64,000 nucleotides of DNA, from positions 1-64,000 of the forward strand of contig JNEU01001154.1 in the NCBI GenBank assembly GCA_000697475.1. The letters are read 5' to 3'. A program made the translations under genes and the position numbers. Each line of letters starts with the position of its first letter. The first letter of the stretch is position 1. The DNA comes from Lichtheimia corymbifera B2541. Lineage: Eukaryota; Mucoromycota; Mucoromycetes; Mucorales; Lichtheimiaceae. The notes below the pieces were generated by a model that was not told the origin of the DNA, made no database searches, and worked only from the letters and a program-made list of their open reading frames with translations. Positions 43,622-54,651 of the stretch are shown piece after piece.

Positions 43622-45683
43622 TTAGCAAATAAATTGCAAATTGACATCAATTGGATGCGAGCTTGAGAGTTGTGGACGCTGAGAATACTTTTCGCGAAGA
43701 ATCGCACGTACTGAATTAAGTAGTTGCAAATACGATTGATGGGGGTTGGCACGTAGAGCAGCTATAGCAATCCGTTGTTAGAAAAAAAAAACCATAGTAA
43801 CGATAGCAGCAGCAGCAACAACAACACTTACTGGTGAAAGCATGACTCATAGCACCTGTGCTCCTTCCCGCTTCGAATGCATCAGCGGACGTTTGCTGAT
43901 CCTTGCATCCCGAAAACATGATAACATCTGCTGCCGAGCTCTTGAATTGTTTCACACGCTCATCCACGGATTTGCCATTGAGAAGGTTTTTGCCAAGAGA
44001 CATCACACTTGATAGAGCACCACCAATATTACCACTTGCATAAGCCATGCCTGCACTTAACAATCCCGATCCTGCATCCTTGAATAAATTGGCTTCCTTG
44101 AGAGTGCCTTGCGTCGAATATACATAGGGAAGATCCAGAGCAGTACCAGAATGACAGCTGTCAAAGATCGCGGTCAATCTACAACCGGGTGGAAGGGGTC
44201 GCACCATAATTTCATGCATATCCTAGTATTGCATCCATGTTAATTCCAGAGCTCACACGGTCATCATCAAACTACTTTTTATAACTTACATCGTCAACAA
44301 TTTGGCCATTCTTGCCAGGATACATTTGATGGTCCACAGGATAAATGGTCTCGCTATATAGATAAATAAGTACATTTCTTCCATTGACACGTTGCGTCAT
44401 GATCCTTACTCCCATCCATCATCTTCATCGCCGTTCGTATCCTTAACCTATACAACACCAGCCGTCAGAAATCTTCCAGCAGGGAAATACCATCATTACT
44501 TACTCTTCCGCCATGACCACTGTAATGGAAAAAGAAGCTAAAAGGGGTGTAAGAGCCATTGATGCAATACATGCGATAATAACCACTTACGAATCATTGG
44601 GACGTGCATCACGGACCAGCCATTGCATTGCTGCAATCATGTTTTGTTTGGTTGGAATAAAGCGTGGATCAGATTGATCATCCGTCAAGACCACCATGTC
44701 TTCCTATATAAGCATTGATAAGATACAAACATCGATCTTGGCATCCCAATAGACAAGAAACTTTACCTGACGAAAATGGTAAAGGGAGATCAAAAACTCC
44801 TTCAGGTTATGGACATCATTGATGCATCCTTTAAGCTCATTGGGTGATCCAAAGTAATTGATACCGATCAACAAGGCACGTTTGCGTCCTTGACCTAATA
44901 TAGGGTGAGTAATGGAATGGGTGCCATGAATGTATGTATGTGTAACTTACAGTTGGAAAGTTGGAAATTCGGAGGAGGTCGGTTTTGCATAGCAGGATTG
45001 ACGTGCATGACGAAATTGCCCATGTTACCACCACCGGGTGGACCATAAGGTACTACAAACAACCTTCCCATTAGCATCCTTTCCATAACCTTGAGTATCT
45101 ACTCTTAAATTACCTGGACTGGGTTGGCTGTTATGCATTGAATTGGGCGGTTGTGGATAATTGGCTTGAGCAAGAGACGGGTCGTTGGGTCTGAATCCAG
45201 GATCCTCACCTGTAAAAGAGAGCGACCACACTTAGCTTCCAGTAACCCTTATACTATACTATACCAAACAACATACCAGTGTATGGAGGTGGTTGAATAG
45301 CGCCATTGCCATAGGGACGGTAGTTGGGTGGCTGTGTTGTAGGTGGTGTATACTAAAATGAGAGCTGATCAGTCAAAGGGAATGGTGCCATGTTGCCCGA
45401 TCACACAAATCAAACATACGCCTGCTGGTGGTGGATATGGACCTGCACCAGGATAAGTGTTTGTTGGAGGAGGTGGTGGTGGATAGTTACCGCCTGGAGG
45501 AGGAGGGTAGTTTTGTGGAGGTGGAGGTGGATATGGACCTGGATGTTGCTGAGGTGGAGGAGGTGGATATGAGCCTTGTGGAGGAGGAGGAGGATATCCA
45601 CCATAAGATTGTTGTGGTGGTGGATATTGAGGAGGAGGTGGTTGACCACCGTAAGAACAGTACTGGCCTGGATAGTATGACAT
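43622..45683 (-). CDS. Metacaspase (type I) with proline-rich prodomain
   Basis: Eleven exons join in phase to 481 residues: 45683-45420, 45352-45277, 45209-45114, 45052-44951, 44894-44767, 44703-44591, 44537-44504, 44447-44410, 44353-44290, 44222-43832 and 43761-43622. The prodomain (about 1-210) is a Pro/Gln/Tyr/Gly repeat of PPPPPQ and YPPPP type. The peptidase starts at [14 protein letters not shown]. The catalytic His is in HYSGHGGR (about H268) and the Cys in DSCHSG (about C328). Metacaspases are calcium-dependent proteases cleaving after Arg/Lys, involved in proteostasis and stress-related death in fungi. Length and arrangement match yeast MCA1/Yca1. Confidence 0.96.
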
Positions 45684-45762
45684 GCAAGCAGCGAAAAAGG
45701 GAAAGAGAGTGTGAATGTGAATGAAAATGAAACAATGAGCCCGCAATAATCAAATTCGGAAA

Positions 45763-45789
45763 CTGCTGCTGCTGCTGCTGCTGCTGCTG
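45763..45789. repeat. (CTG)9 trinucleotide repeat
   Basis: Nine perfect CTG units between the metacaspase start and the next gene's end. It is not in a coding frame I support. Confidence 0.9.
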
Positions 45790-45847
45790 AATAAGGAGAT
45801 GGGATAGTCTAATACTTTATTTGTTCATGGTCATCCTACTCTAAACA

Positions 45848-47472
45848 TCACATTTTGGCATTTTGGTTTTTGGATCGCCATATGCTATCCGTAGCCCATG
45901 ACTTGATTAGCTGATATGCGATCGCTGTCTTGGGTGGAAGAGTAAACTTGGTGTTGGCTTCGTTGTTAAGCACAGCTTGCACTTCGGCATGCGTAAACCA
46001 AACAGCACTCTCAAGCTCTTTATCCTCAAGCTTGATATCAGTGCTCACAGCTTCAGCAATAAATCCAAACATCAACGAATTGGGGAATGGCTAATAGAAT
46101 TAAATGAGATACAATCCTATACACGTCACTTTTACACTTACCCATGGCTGACTGCTATGGTATGCCACACGATCCACACGGATACCAGCTTCCTCGTATG
46201 CTTCACGTCGTACAGCTTCTTCAATCGATTCGCCTGCTTCAACAAATCCAGCGATACAAGAATGCATTCTTCCGGGCCATTTCTTTTGTCGGCCTAAGAG
46301 GACCTTATCTTCAGTAGGATGAACAATGGCAACAATGATCACGGGATCTACATAGACAACATGTCAATCAATCTACACATTGCCTTTTATATATGCCTTT
46401 TACAGCCATACCTGTTCTTGGATAAGCAAAATTATGCACACCGTTTTGGCTGATACATGGTGCACCACCCGTTTCTCCTGCTGGAACCGGTGGACAAGTA
46501 CGCTTGTGTCCTCCTTCATCTAATTTGGTTCGTCTTCCGCATGCAGGACAATACATATGGCGCTGATTCCAATCCACTAGTGTGCTGATGATCAGTATAA
46601 TCCATCCATGTATGCAAAGATATATAACATACCCATTGAACGAGCTTGTGCAATGATGGCTGCAACTGACTTATCAACCGTAAAGGCACGTGGAAGGGCT
46701 GGTGAGAATTCAAGGTTGCGAGCTTCGAAGGTCTCGATCAATTTCTTCATGTCAGCTTCATGATGGCCTTTCGGAGTAACATCCAGAGCCCAATAGACGG
46801 CATTGTCCTCTCGTTCATCGATACCAAGGAACACCAAAATGATCTCATCCTCTTCAGGCACAAGCTTGTTTCCCTCTTGATCTGGCAAAGCCTTTTCGAT
46901 AATCGAAGCCACCTCGTCATAGGTTGCAAAATAGACACCATTGTCATCAAATAAAGGATTGAGCTCAGACATCAGCAGGAAACGAGCACGAGGTCCACGT
47001 ACGAGTTCACGCAGCTTGTTCTTGTCATTGCGATACCAGCTATATCTATTATATTGTTCCATGTAAGATATCGTATCCTATCCATCCACCTTGCCATGTA
47101 TGTAGCTCCATACCTGTTTAATGGACTGTCAGCAAAAAAGTTCACATGGTTTGGTGGAAACGGCTGTAGTTGCTGGTGCTGTTGCTGGGGTGATGGCGGT
47201 TCTTGTGTTGTTGACGTGCCGAGTAGTTTGGCAATATCATCATAGCCCCAAAACTGAGCAACCTCGGCTGCAGTCTTGCCTTCAGAATTCGTAGCTTCAC
47301 GATCGCACCCAGCAAGTTGCAAAACAAGGTCGACGACTTGACGCTGTCCATATCGAGCGGCAAAGTGAAGCACAGTCCAACCACGCTCATTCTTCGAACC
47401 AATGTCGTTCTTATGTTTCTCGAGATAACCAATGTCGCCCGATGCTGCAGCTTCAAACACGTTGTTGCTCAT
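45848..47472 (-). CDS. NADH/NAD-cap pyrophosphatase, NUDT12-like (ankyrin-Nudix)
   Basis: Five exons (47472-47114, 47045-46633, 46576-46412, 46347-46142, 46090-45848) join in phase to 461 residues, close to animal NUDT12. N-terminal ankyrin repeats (about 1-85) contain GWTVLHFAARYGQRQVVDLVL. Next come the NUDIX-like NADH-pyrophosphatase N-domain, a zinc-ribbon start (CPACGRRTK) and the Nudix hydrolase with box GFVEAGESIEEAVRREAYEEAGI, which holds the catalytic metal-binding glutamates. The SQPWPFPNSLM segment downstream is the NADH-specific motif of this family. Such enzymes hydrolyse NADH to NMNH and AMP and remove NAD caps from RNA. No C-terminal SKL-type peroxisomal signal is present (it ends NAKM). 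Confidence 0.95.
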
Positions 47473-47952
47473 TCTGTGAGTAGTAAAAGCGTTGACAACC
47501 AGGAAAAGAAAGCCGATTTGTAAGCAGGTTCCGCTTATCGTTAATGCAGTTTTATCTATCGAGCTGTCTGACCCCAATCATAGCTATAATAGCGTATACG
47601 ATTCAATGCATGAATAAAGCTCCAAGTTTAACCCTTTTACAATGAAATGAATCAAAAGCTGATTATCGCGTTAATTGCTTTTTTATATACCATTCATCAT
47701 TCATCAAGTATAAAAGCACGGTGGTTACGGATAGGCAACTTATTTGAGTGTTAAAATACGACCAACAAGTCAATTTGACCATGATGATCCTTTTATTACT
47801 AAACATCATATGTACATGGGAGGAATAGTTCTATTGAATGGTGGGTAGCAACAATTGCCTCAGCAACCGTTGGATTCAAGCATTGGCGCCAGAAGAACCC
47901 CGCAACACCGGAGGGATTGCGCTTCTTTTCTTCTTTCACCTATATCCAGCTC
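47473..47952. promoter_or_regulatory. Divergent promoter region, NUDT12-like and LSM3
   Basis: It separates two divergent genes. A TATAAAAG word lies at about 47710-47717 and AT-rich stretches at about 47680-47700. No gene was recognised. Confidence 0.45.
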
Positions 47953-48453
47953 ATGGCAGACGTTAGCACGACAGGGACCGACGTTGGAGCAGTCGAAGAA
48001 CCACTCGATCTTGTGCGCCTTTCTCTCGATGAAAGAATCTATGTCAAATTGAGAGGCGATCGCGAGTTACGCGGCATTTTGCATGTAAGAACAAGAAGCC
48101 ATCTTCAAGCCACATGGCTCATATTATATACTCCATTTGAACTATGCAGGCATACGACGGCCATTTGAATATGGTACTTGGTGAAGTCGAGGAAACTATC
48201 ACACTTGTCGAGGTCAATGAAGATACCTACGAAGAGATCATTCGGGTAAAACGATTATAATGATATGGCTGGCGTATTATGAAAGCACCTCCACTAAACA
48301 TGTATCCATTGTTCTATTAGACAATGAAGCGCAACTTTGATATGCTTTTCGTGCGAGGAGATGGCGTTATCTTGGTAATGGCTGATTTTCTTTCTTTTTT
48401 TTTATTGTTGGATTAACATGGGTGTTTAGGTATCCCCACCATCAAGGGCATAA
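47953..48453 (+). CDS. LSM3: U6 snRNA-associated Sm-like protein LSm3
   Basis: Four exons (47953-48084, 48150-48245, 48321-48374, 48430-48453) join in phase to 101 residues, matching human LSM3 (102). Sm1 spans [20 protein letters not shown] to [11 protein letters not shown] and Sm2 is [15 protein letters not shown]. LSm3 is part of both the nuclear LSm2-8 ring that binds the U6 snRNA 3' end and the cytoplasmic LSm1-7 ring for mRNA decapping. The last exon codes only seven residues. It is convergent with the SFP1-like gene. Confidence 0.96.
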
Positions 48454-48557
48454 AAATACTATTACTATTATCAAATGTACACGAGAACATGAAATCATTT
48501 CTTTTTTTTCCCTGGCAGTCTTCTTTTGTTGTGGTGGTTGTGGTTGTGGTTGTGGTA

Positions 48558-49588
48558 TCAAGTCTTTTGATGAGCATGCGTTTGATGATATTTCAATCCG
48601 TTGGCTGTCCTGTACGCCTTTTTGCAGCCTACGACGCGACATTTGTGTATTTTCTCTTGTGGTTGCGGTGGTGGTTTTCCGGGAAGTGTTGGATGGCCTG
48701 ATGTCCCTTTGGCTTCACGCAAATGGTATTGTAAACCATTGATATTTTTGTAGCGTTTGACGCAATTGGGGATGGCACAGCGAAATGGTTTGTCGACATT
48801 TTGAAGACCAGCTCCATGCCAGTTTTTGACATGATAAAACAACGCGCTCGAAGCAGGATAGGTTGCACGACAATCGCCTACGCCACATCCATAAGGTTCA
48901 AGCTCTTTCTCAGTCATAGTAAAAGAAGGAGAAGGGATGGATCCTGTTATCATCATAGAGTCGTCGTTGCTAAAGTGCAATCAGTCATTGTCATTCATGC
49001 TGGGATATTACAAGCTCAACTTTTACCGTATCATGGGGTCATTGTTCCACCGTCTGCCATTGTGATCGTCATCATTGTTGTTGTTGTTGTCAGTGGTTGT
49101 GGTGGAAGGATTGAGGGGTGGTAGTTTTGTATGTGACGATGCATCGTGGTGAAAGGAAGGATGATGTGCAATAATATCAGCATGATGTGGAGAATATCGA
49201 TGAGGTTGATGATATATCCCGGATGGGGCGCCTATCTTATATAATACAAAGGATGACAACAATAGTAAATCAGCTAAACGGCTATAAACTACCTATGGTG
49301 CTCTAAACTTACAGAGTTGAATCCTGGCACTTCATTGTTGTATATCATTGGTAACGATGAACGCGGTACATGCATAGTTGCACCTCGCTCCTGGGCTCTA
49401 TCGCGATACGGTGGCGGTGGAGCATTTGCTGACACGGGTAGTTCAGTAGTGGATTGAGGAGGAAGATATGAAAAGGTTGTCTGAACATGGTGTGATAAGG
49501 GTGAAAAGTGGCCAGCGTTATATTGACGATCGTGTGGGTTATGGGCGATAGTCACTGGTGATCGTGAAGACGGAGGAGGTTGTTGCAT
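48558..49588 (-). CDS. Sfp1-like C2H2 zinc-finger transcription factor
   Basis: Three exons (49588-49313, 49235-49027, 48969-48558) join in phase to 298 residues. The N-terminal half is Pro/His/Ser/Gln-rich and disordered with an Asn/Asp run. The C-terminal half has three fingers. The first is CGVGDCRATYPASSALFYHV-like. The last two have the paired Sfp1 pattern, CVKRYKNINGLQYH and CKKAYRTANGLKYHQTHAH, separated by a loop with Gly/Pro. In yeasts, Sfp1 controls ribosomal-protein and ribosome-biogenesis genes downstream of TOR. The finger architecture supports the family; regulatory role is inferred. Confidence 0.85.
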
Positions 49589-50280
49589 TGGCGGTTCAAC
49601 CGTGGAAGGATATTGATCTTGACGATAGCTTGGCCGGCTTGTGTAGGAATGAGGTACGTGCTCGTAGTTGTACGATTGATTCTGACAAGAAACAGAGCGT
49701 CAATGTGTGTCGGTCAATGGTGGGATCTGCAGTTCTCGTTATCTAGTACCATATGTCAAGGTGTATATATATCGGAAGTCCAAGGGCTGCTGTGCAGAGT
49801 GGGTACGAGCTCAGAATTTCAGTGCCCCTGAATGATCAAGACAATGCGACAACTTTTTAAAGCACCATAGCTATTCCCGATTTTATATGTAAATGATAGT
49901 AGCCATACATCTATTGACGACCACAATTATAGACAACATGATGAACAAAGATATACATGTAAAAGAGAATAATGGGGAGTAGAAGTAAACTTTTACTCGT
50001 TAAACAGATGCGATTGAAATGCAAAGGGAACTAAGTGTTGTGGAGTGTGAGAGTGTGTGTGAGAGTGAGAGTGTGTGAGTGTGAGTGTCAATCATTTGTT
50101 GTGAACGTGTCTTGATAAAGAAGAAGGGTAAGCTGTGAGGAGCCAGGGGGGAGATGGGAGAAAGGGATATTTTCTTGGGGAAGAAATCAGTCAAGTAGGG
50201 TAGAGAGGATAGTATTAACTTGAACGTAATACAATTGTATTGAGAGAGAGAGAGAGAGAAGAATGATAATAGATGCATGT
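49589..50280. other. Intergenic region with GT/GA microsatellites
   Basis: It lies between the SFP1-like start and the importin alpha stop. A GTGAGAGTGTGT-type run lies at about 50044-50088 and a GA run at about 50241-50259, in the importin alpha 3' region. Small frames at 49558-49831 have no motif. Confidence 0.5.
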
Positions 50281-52131
50281 TTACTGAGGACCAAAATTGA
50301 AACCGCCTTGAGGTACGTTGACATTGTTTTGGAAACCAAAGGATTGGATATTGGCTGCATCTGCCATCTCCTCACCTTCATCCTCTTCAGAAAAGTAACG
50401 ATCAATGATGTTGTATGCCTTGTTATAAATGTCGTTGTTTTCATGAGCTTGCATCTGATGGATAATCTCCAAACCGCCGCATTCTTCAATGTACATAGCA
50501 TAGCGATTGAGACCATCGGGATCATTGGGACGTTCGAGTTCGCCGACCTTCAGTATATTTTCAAGACCATCGAGAGCCACTTGAATGATTTTGTTATCCA
50601 TCGTCGTCAGTACATCGCACAAAGGTTTGATGCATCCTTGTGATACAATGTATTGGATTTGTTCAGGCTTGTTAAGACCACCCGATGTTGCATTGACAAT
50701 GGCCCAACATGCTTCCTTACGCGTCTTGAGATCAGCTGTTGCAAGGATATGCACAAGGACAGGGACGATATTGGAATCAATGACAGCTTGGATCTGTGCA
50801 ACGTTGCCAGCAGTGATGTTGGAAATAGTCCAGCAAGCTTCTTTCCGGATAGCGTCTTTGCTGCTTGAAAGCAAGGATAAAAGTGCAGGAAGAACGCCAC
50901 AATTGATCACCACCTGTGTTTGAAGATCGTCACCAGTGACAATGTTACCAACCGAACGAAGAGCAGGGGTTTGTACTGAAGTGGTAGGATGCATCAACAA
51001 TTCGACAAGTCGACGACACACGCCCGATTCGATCACAGCTTGAATTCGATCATTGGGTCCATCAGAAAGGTATGAAATAGCCCAGCATGCATCGATCAAC
51101 ACCTCTTCATCCGTCGAATAGATTAATTTGGCAAGTACAGGAAGAGCAGGCAACACCTAAATACTATATCAGTACCTGCACTGTCAATTCCAACCCTGTT
51201 TTCTTACCTTTTGCCAATTAGGCTGGGGATTTTTACCACGGCAAAGATTCGAAAGCGTCCAAGTTGCATTGCGATGCATGGATAATTTATGGTTTTCATT
51301 CAGGATATTCAAGAGAGGTGGAAGGGCTCCATTGTCCAATACGAAATCCCTGCAGTCGGTGCTATCACCAGCAATGTTGCCAAGTGCCCATACAGCCTAA
51401 AACAACAACCCTATATCAGTATCTCGCTCTCTCTCTATACCTCATTCGTTTGTTTCATATATTTACCTGTTCCCTGACATCCATCACTTCGCTACCAAGC
51501 AACTGTACAAAGATGGGAACAGCACCTGCTTGGACCACTACACGTGTTTGGTCTGATGTTCCAGATGCAATGTTGGTCAAAGCCCAAGCCGCTTCAAACT
51601 ATCATGTTGCGTATTAGTATCGTTGTCGATGATGGATCTATCATGATGATTACCTGAAGAAGACCATGACGTGAATGAAGAAACTCGACAAATCTGGGGA
51701 CCACACCCGTGCTGATGACTTCTTGAATAGGAGGATTACGTTCCTTGGATAAGAGCTTTCTGAATCGAGTCGTTGCTTCGTATTGCCGTTCCACATCACC
51801 CGAATTCACAGCCTCGACGAGCGCCATAAGCAACTGCTGAAGCTGTGGCGTCCCAAATCCAGTTAAACAACAATCGATGGGCGAATGAAGCCTTCCCCCA
51901 AACCACGATCCTTACCTCAGGTGACTCAATGGCACCAGATTCATCGTCGCTATCGGCCATGGGAGCTGCACCCAAATTCATGTTTCTACGCTTGGACAGA
52001 TTCTCTTCTCGCTTTTGCTTTCGCAACTCGACAGTGTGCTTTTGACGACGATTCCGGACTTGCTCAGACTGGAATGCATCCTTGTTCTTGTATTTGTTTC
52101 TTCTCTGATCAGCAGCAGCCTTATTATCCAT
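50281..52131 (-). CDS. SRP1: Importin subunit alpha (karyopherin alpha)
   Basis: Five exons (52131-51916, 51842-51654, 51598-51467, 51396-51208, 51156-50281) join in phase to 533 residues. An N-terminal importin-beta-binding region is rich in Arg/Lys ([20 protein letters not shown]). About ten ARM repeats follow, with repeated tryptophan-asparagine motifs such as [58 protein letters not shown] and [11 protein letters not shown]. These form the NLS-binding grooves. The acidic C-terminus (FSEEDEGEE) is the CSE1-binding type. It carries nuclear import cargoes with importin beta. Confidence 0.97.
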
Positions 52132-52457
52132 GGTGGGTAAAAAACAAGTGGTGGTGGTTGTAGTGGGGAAGAGAAAGAAAGAGAGCAAAAAAAAGTAGGG
52201 CTCTCTTACTTCTCATTCTCTCTTTTCTCCCATTTGGAATACGCGTATTAAACCACAGTCATTATCGGACTTGTCTTACTGCTTGTACTTTTTTTTTCTT
52301 TGTGTAGCTGTTGCTGCTGCTGCGGATGTCAACAACTGTCAAACCTTCCCTAATTGTAGACTGTAGCGTTGCATGGATACAGGATTTTTATTATTGTCCA
52401 GAAACAGTGGATGCAATGTTCTAAGTCTATATACTTGAAATGTCACATTAAAGCTTT
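52132..52457. promoter_or_regulatory. Upstream region of importin alpha
   Basis: It contains a purine-rich leader and a short GCTGCTGCT-type run near 52308. The left end should include the 3' region of the DUF218 gene. No TATA box is clear. Confidence 0.4.
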
Positions 52458-53683
52458 TTAATTATCCCATGGCAAACGTCCTTGGAAAAATTGATTGTCT
52501 TCAGGGCAGTAGTTGATGATATCGGAAAGGGCAGGGCATGTTAAGCGATAAGGATGTCTAAAAAGTTGTCTCATTAATCATGGTTGACCTCCCCGTATGT
52601 CCCTCCTTTTTTTTGTTACCTTCTGCGAAAGGGATTACGATCGATTCTTTTTTGGACAAGCGGATAATGACAACCATAAGGATCCTTTTTGAAAGGACCC
52701 AGGGAATTAGCTGCTTCACCTGCACTCCGCTCGGGTGTACCAACTGGATCAAACGGTGGATCAATGCCAATGTATCGGAATCTACATGATGATGATAAAA
52801 GTCAATTTTCTCTCTCCCATTCTTCCTCCCTCCTCCCAAAGTACTTACTGTTGTTCTGGGTATCGTAATGATCGAAGATGTATCTCTTCGAAACGTGTTC
52901 TTTTGAATTCAAAGCCGACAACGGTGATGGATGATGGATACTGCCCAGTCATTTCTTGAAATCGACATATAGAGAATAACAAATTCTCATGTGAATCTCG
53001 TGCATAATCCTCGACAATCATTCTTGCTGTAAGACTATCCGTCGTCGTAGTATCATTGGCCGCCTCTTTGTGAATTAAGCTGTTGGCAATTTGCCAATAC
53101 GATTGTCCTTCTGATTGAGGTCCAGCATGGGCACGCGTTTGACCACTACAAACAACATCATCATTAATGGACTTGTTATTCCCATATTCCAAGACGATGA
53201 TGCTACTTACCCACTAAAGATGACAACAGCCTCGGGATCTTCTTTTGCCATCTCAATAGCCTTCTCAATATGTCTCACAAAGGTGCGTACTTGACCACCA
53301 CGTTGAAACGACTCCAAAACCCAGTTATCATCCATCTCTAAACCTTCCAACGACGAGTCGCCAGTGTAGATCGCATGGCCAGGGACAATGATCGCTCGCT
53401 GTAACTTTTCTAGCGGTGCCCTTGGTAGTGGATCGCTGATCGATGGCGTGAGAGATGACGTTCTGGTGAGCACACCGCGATGCCGTTCATGCTGGATAAA
53501 GTTGATAGCAATGCTGAAGATGAAAAAGACAAAGAGGATCAGAAAGGGGAGCTGCCGCTTGTTGATGATGCGTCGCCATGGATACGTGATGGGTTGCTGT
53601 GGGTTGGTAAAGGAAGTTGTATCGATATGAAGTGGTAAAACAGTGACCACCTTCCGTTTGCCGTTGTTAGCGGCAGCTGCCAT
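52458..53683 (-). CDS. DUF218 (YdcF/ElyC-like) membrane-anchored protein
   Basis: Four exons (53683-53211, 53145-52849, 52781-52620, 52557-52458) join in phase to 343 residues. A membrane helix (about 45-63, LPFLILFVFFIFSIAINF) follows a basic cytosolic N-terminus, giving a type II orientation. The DUF218 core begins RAIIVPGHAIYTGD, continues with AVVIFSGGQTRAHAGPQSEG and SYWQIANSL, and has an EDYARDSHENLLFSICRF block typical of fungal members. The bacterial relatives act in envelope biogenesis; the fungal function is not established. A conserved WDN-type C-terminus follows a cysteine-containing PYRLTCPALSD. Confidence 0.88.
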
Positions 53684-53971
53684 GCTTTGTGTCGTTGGTG
53701 TATATGATAGGCGTTATTTGCAAGAGTTATTAATAAAAGAGCGGCGATGGGATGAATGTCGTTGGGTTTCTTTGCTTGGAAAGACAAAATGACTCGGCCA
53801 ATCACATCCACTTTTCCATTCATATCAGCATACTCACTTGTCATTATTGAACTTCATTAAGGCTCTGTGAGGGATAAACGGAATCCATACCATCTACATG
53901 GGGTGCACAAATCATAATATAATGCAGCAGCACCAGCATAAATGCTATTTATGGACATGATGTCTTATTTA

Positions 53972-54343
53972 TTATACTATGGCAAGAGGAGAGTTCGGTG
54001 AAGAAGTAAGTTCTTCATATTGTTCAAAAACCGCGCCGGCTATATCGCTAGGACCTTTGTTTTCTTCACCACCTTTCCATTTATCAACCTTGCAAGTGCC
54101 ATGGATGCCGATGAAACTTTCTGTGCAGCAACCAATAAAGTCTTTTTTGGCTTTACCGCTGCTAGTGTTCACTTCGCATATCCCGGTGTTGTCATTAAAA
54201 GTGCCTCTGGTTCCTTTCTTTTTGCAGCACCTCTGTGTCCTCTGGCTCACCAATGGAATGTTGGAACACCTGCAGTATAATCGAGCAGAAACGTTGGCGG
54301 CGAGCGTGGCCATAGTGATCATAAATAGCACCGGGATCTTCAT
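53972..54343 (-). CDS. Small secreted cysteine-rich protein
   Basis: A single exon of 123 residues from the ATG at 54343. Residues 1-20 form a good signal peptide (MKIPVLFMITMATLAANVSA). The mature part has eight Cys within about 70 residues in the order C-C-CC-C-CC-C (YCRCSN, RCCKKKG, GICE, GCCTE, GTCKV). This differs from hydrophobins (C-CC-C-C-CC-C) and from classical defensins. The C-terminal 35 residues are acidic and Cys-free. An earlier in-frame ATG at 54424 would add a second hydrophobic segment and is less likely. Possible roles are wall or effector-like; not decided by sequence. Confidence 0.7.
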   Translation of the reverse strand: MKIPVLFMITMATLAANVSARLYCRCSNIPLVSQRTQRCCKKKGTRGTFNDNTGICEVNTSSGKAKKDFIGCCTESFIGIHGTCKVDKWKGGEENKGPSDIAGAVFEQYEELTSSPNSPLAIV

Positions 54344-54651
54344 TATGCTTGTTGGAAGCAAGTATGCAAAACAATGAAATAAAAAAAAAGAGACGAAGAA
54401 AAAATATGGAGATAAACGGCACATGTTTTCTATTCATTAGCAAAAGGAGAACATGGTGATTCAACTCAATAATGAGCCACTCCTATAACAATGAGCGACG
54501 AGATCGGCGTGGCATACATACAAAGTTGTTGTGTATAGTAGGAGAGAATATCTTAACAATCATCATCATCATTCAAATGCATCATTATCTCTGGATCATT
54601 CAAGTGGAGACCGTAAAAGCAGCATTTTACTCGGTTGCAAAATTAAAATCA
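54344..54651. other. Intergenic region
   Basis: It is upstream of the cysteine-rich gene and downstream of the WDR48-like gene. No further feature recognised. Confidence 0.45.

Noticed and set aside
45390..45753. Plus-strand Trp/Arg/Val-rich and minus-strand His/Leu or Ser/Thr-rich frames
   Set aside because: They are other-frame readings of the proline-repeat exon of the metacaspase.
53972..54343. Hydrophobin
   Set aside because: The order of cysteine pairs differs from the hydrophobin pattern and hydrophobic spacers are missing.
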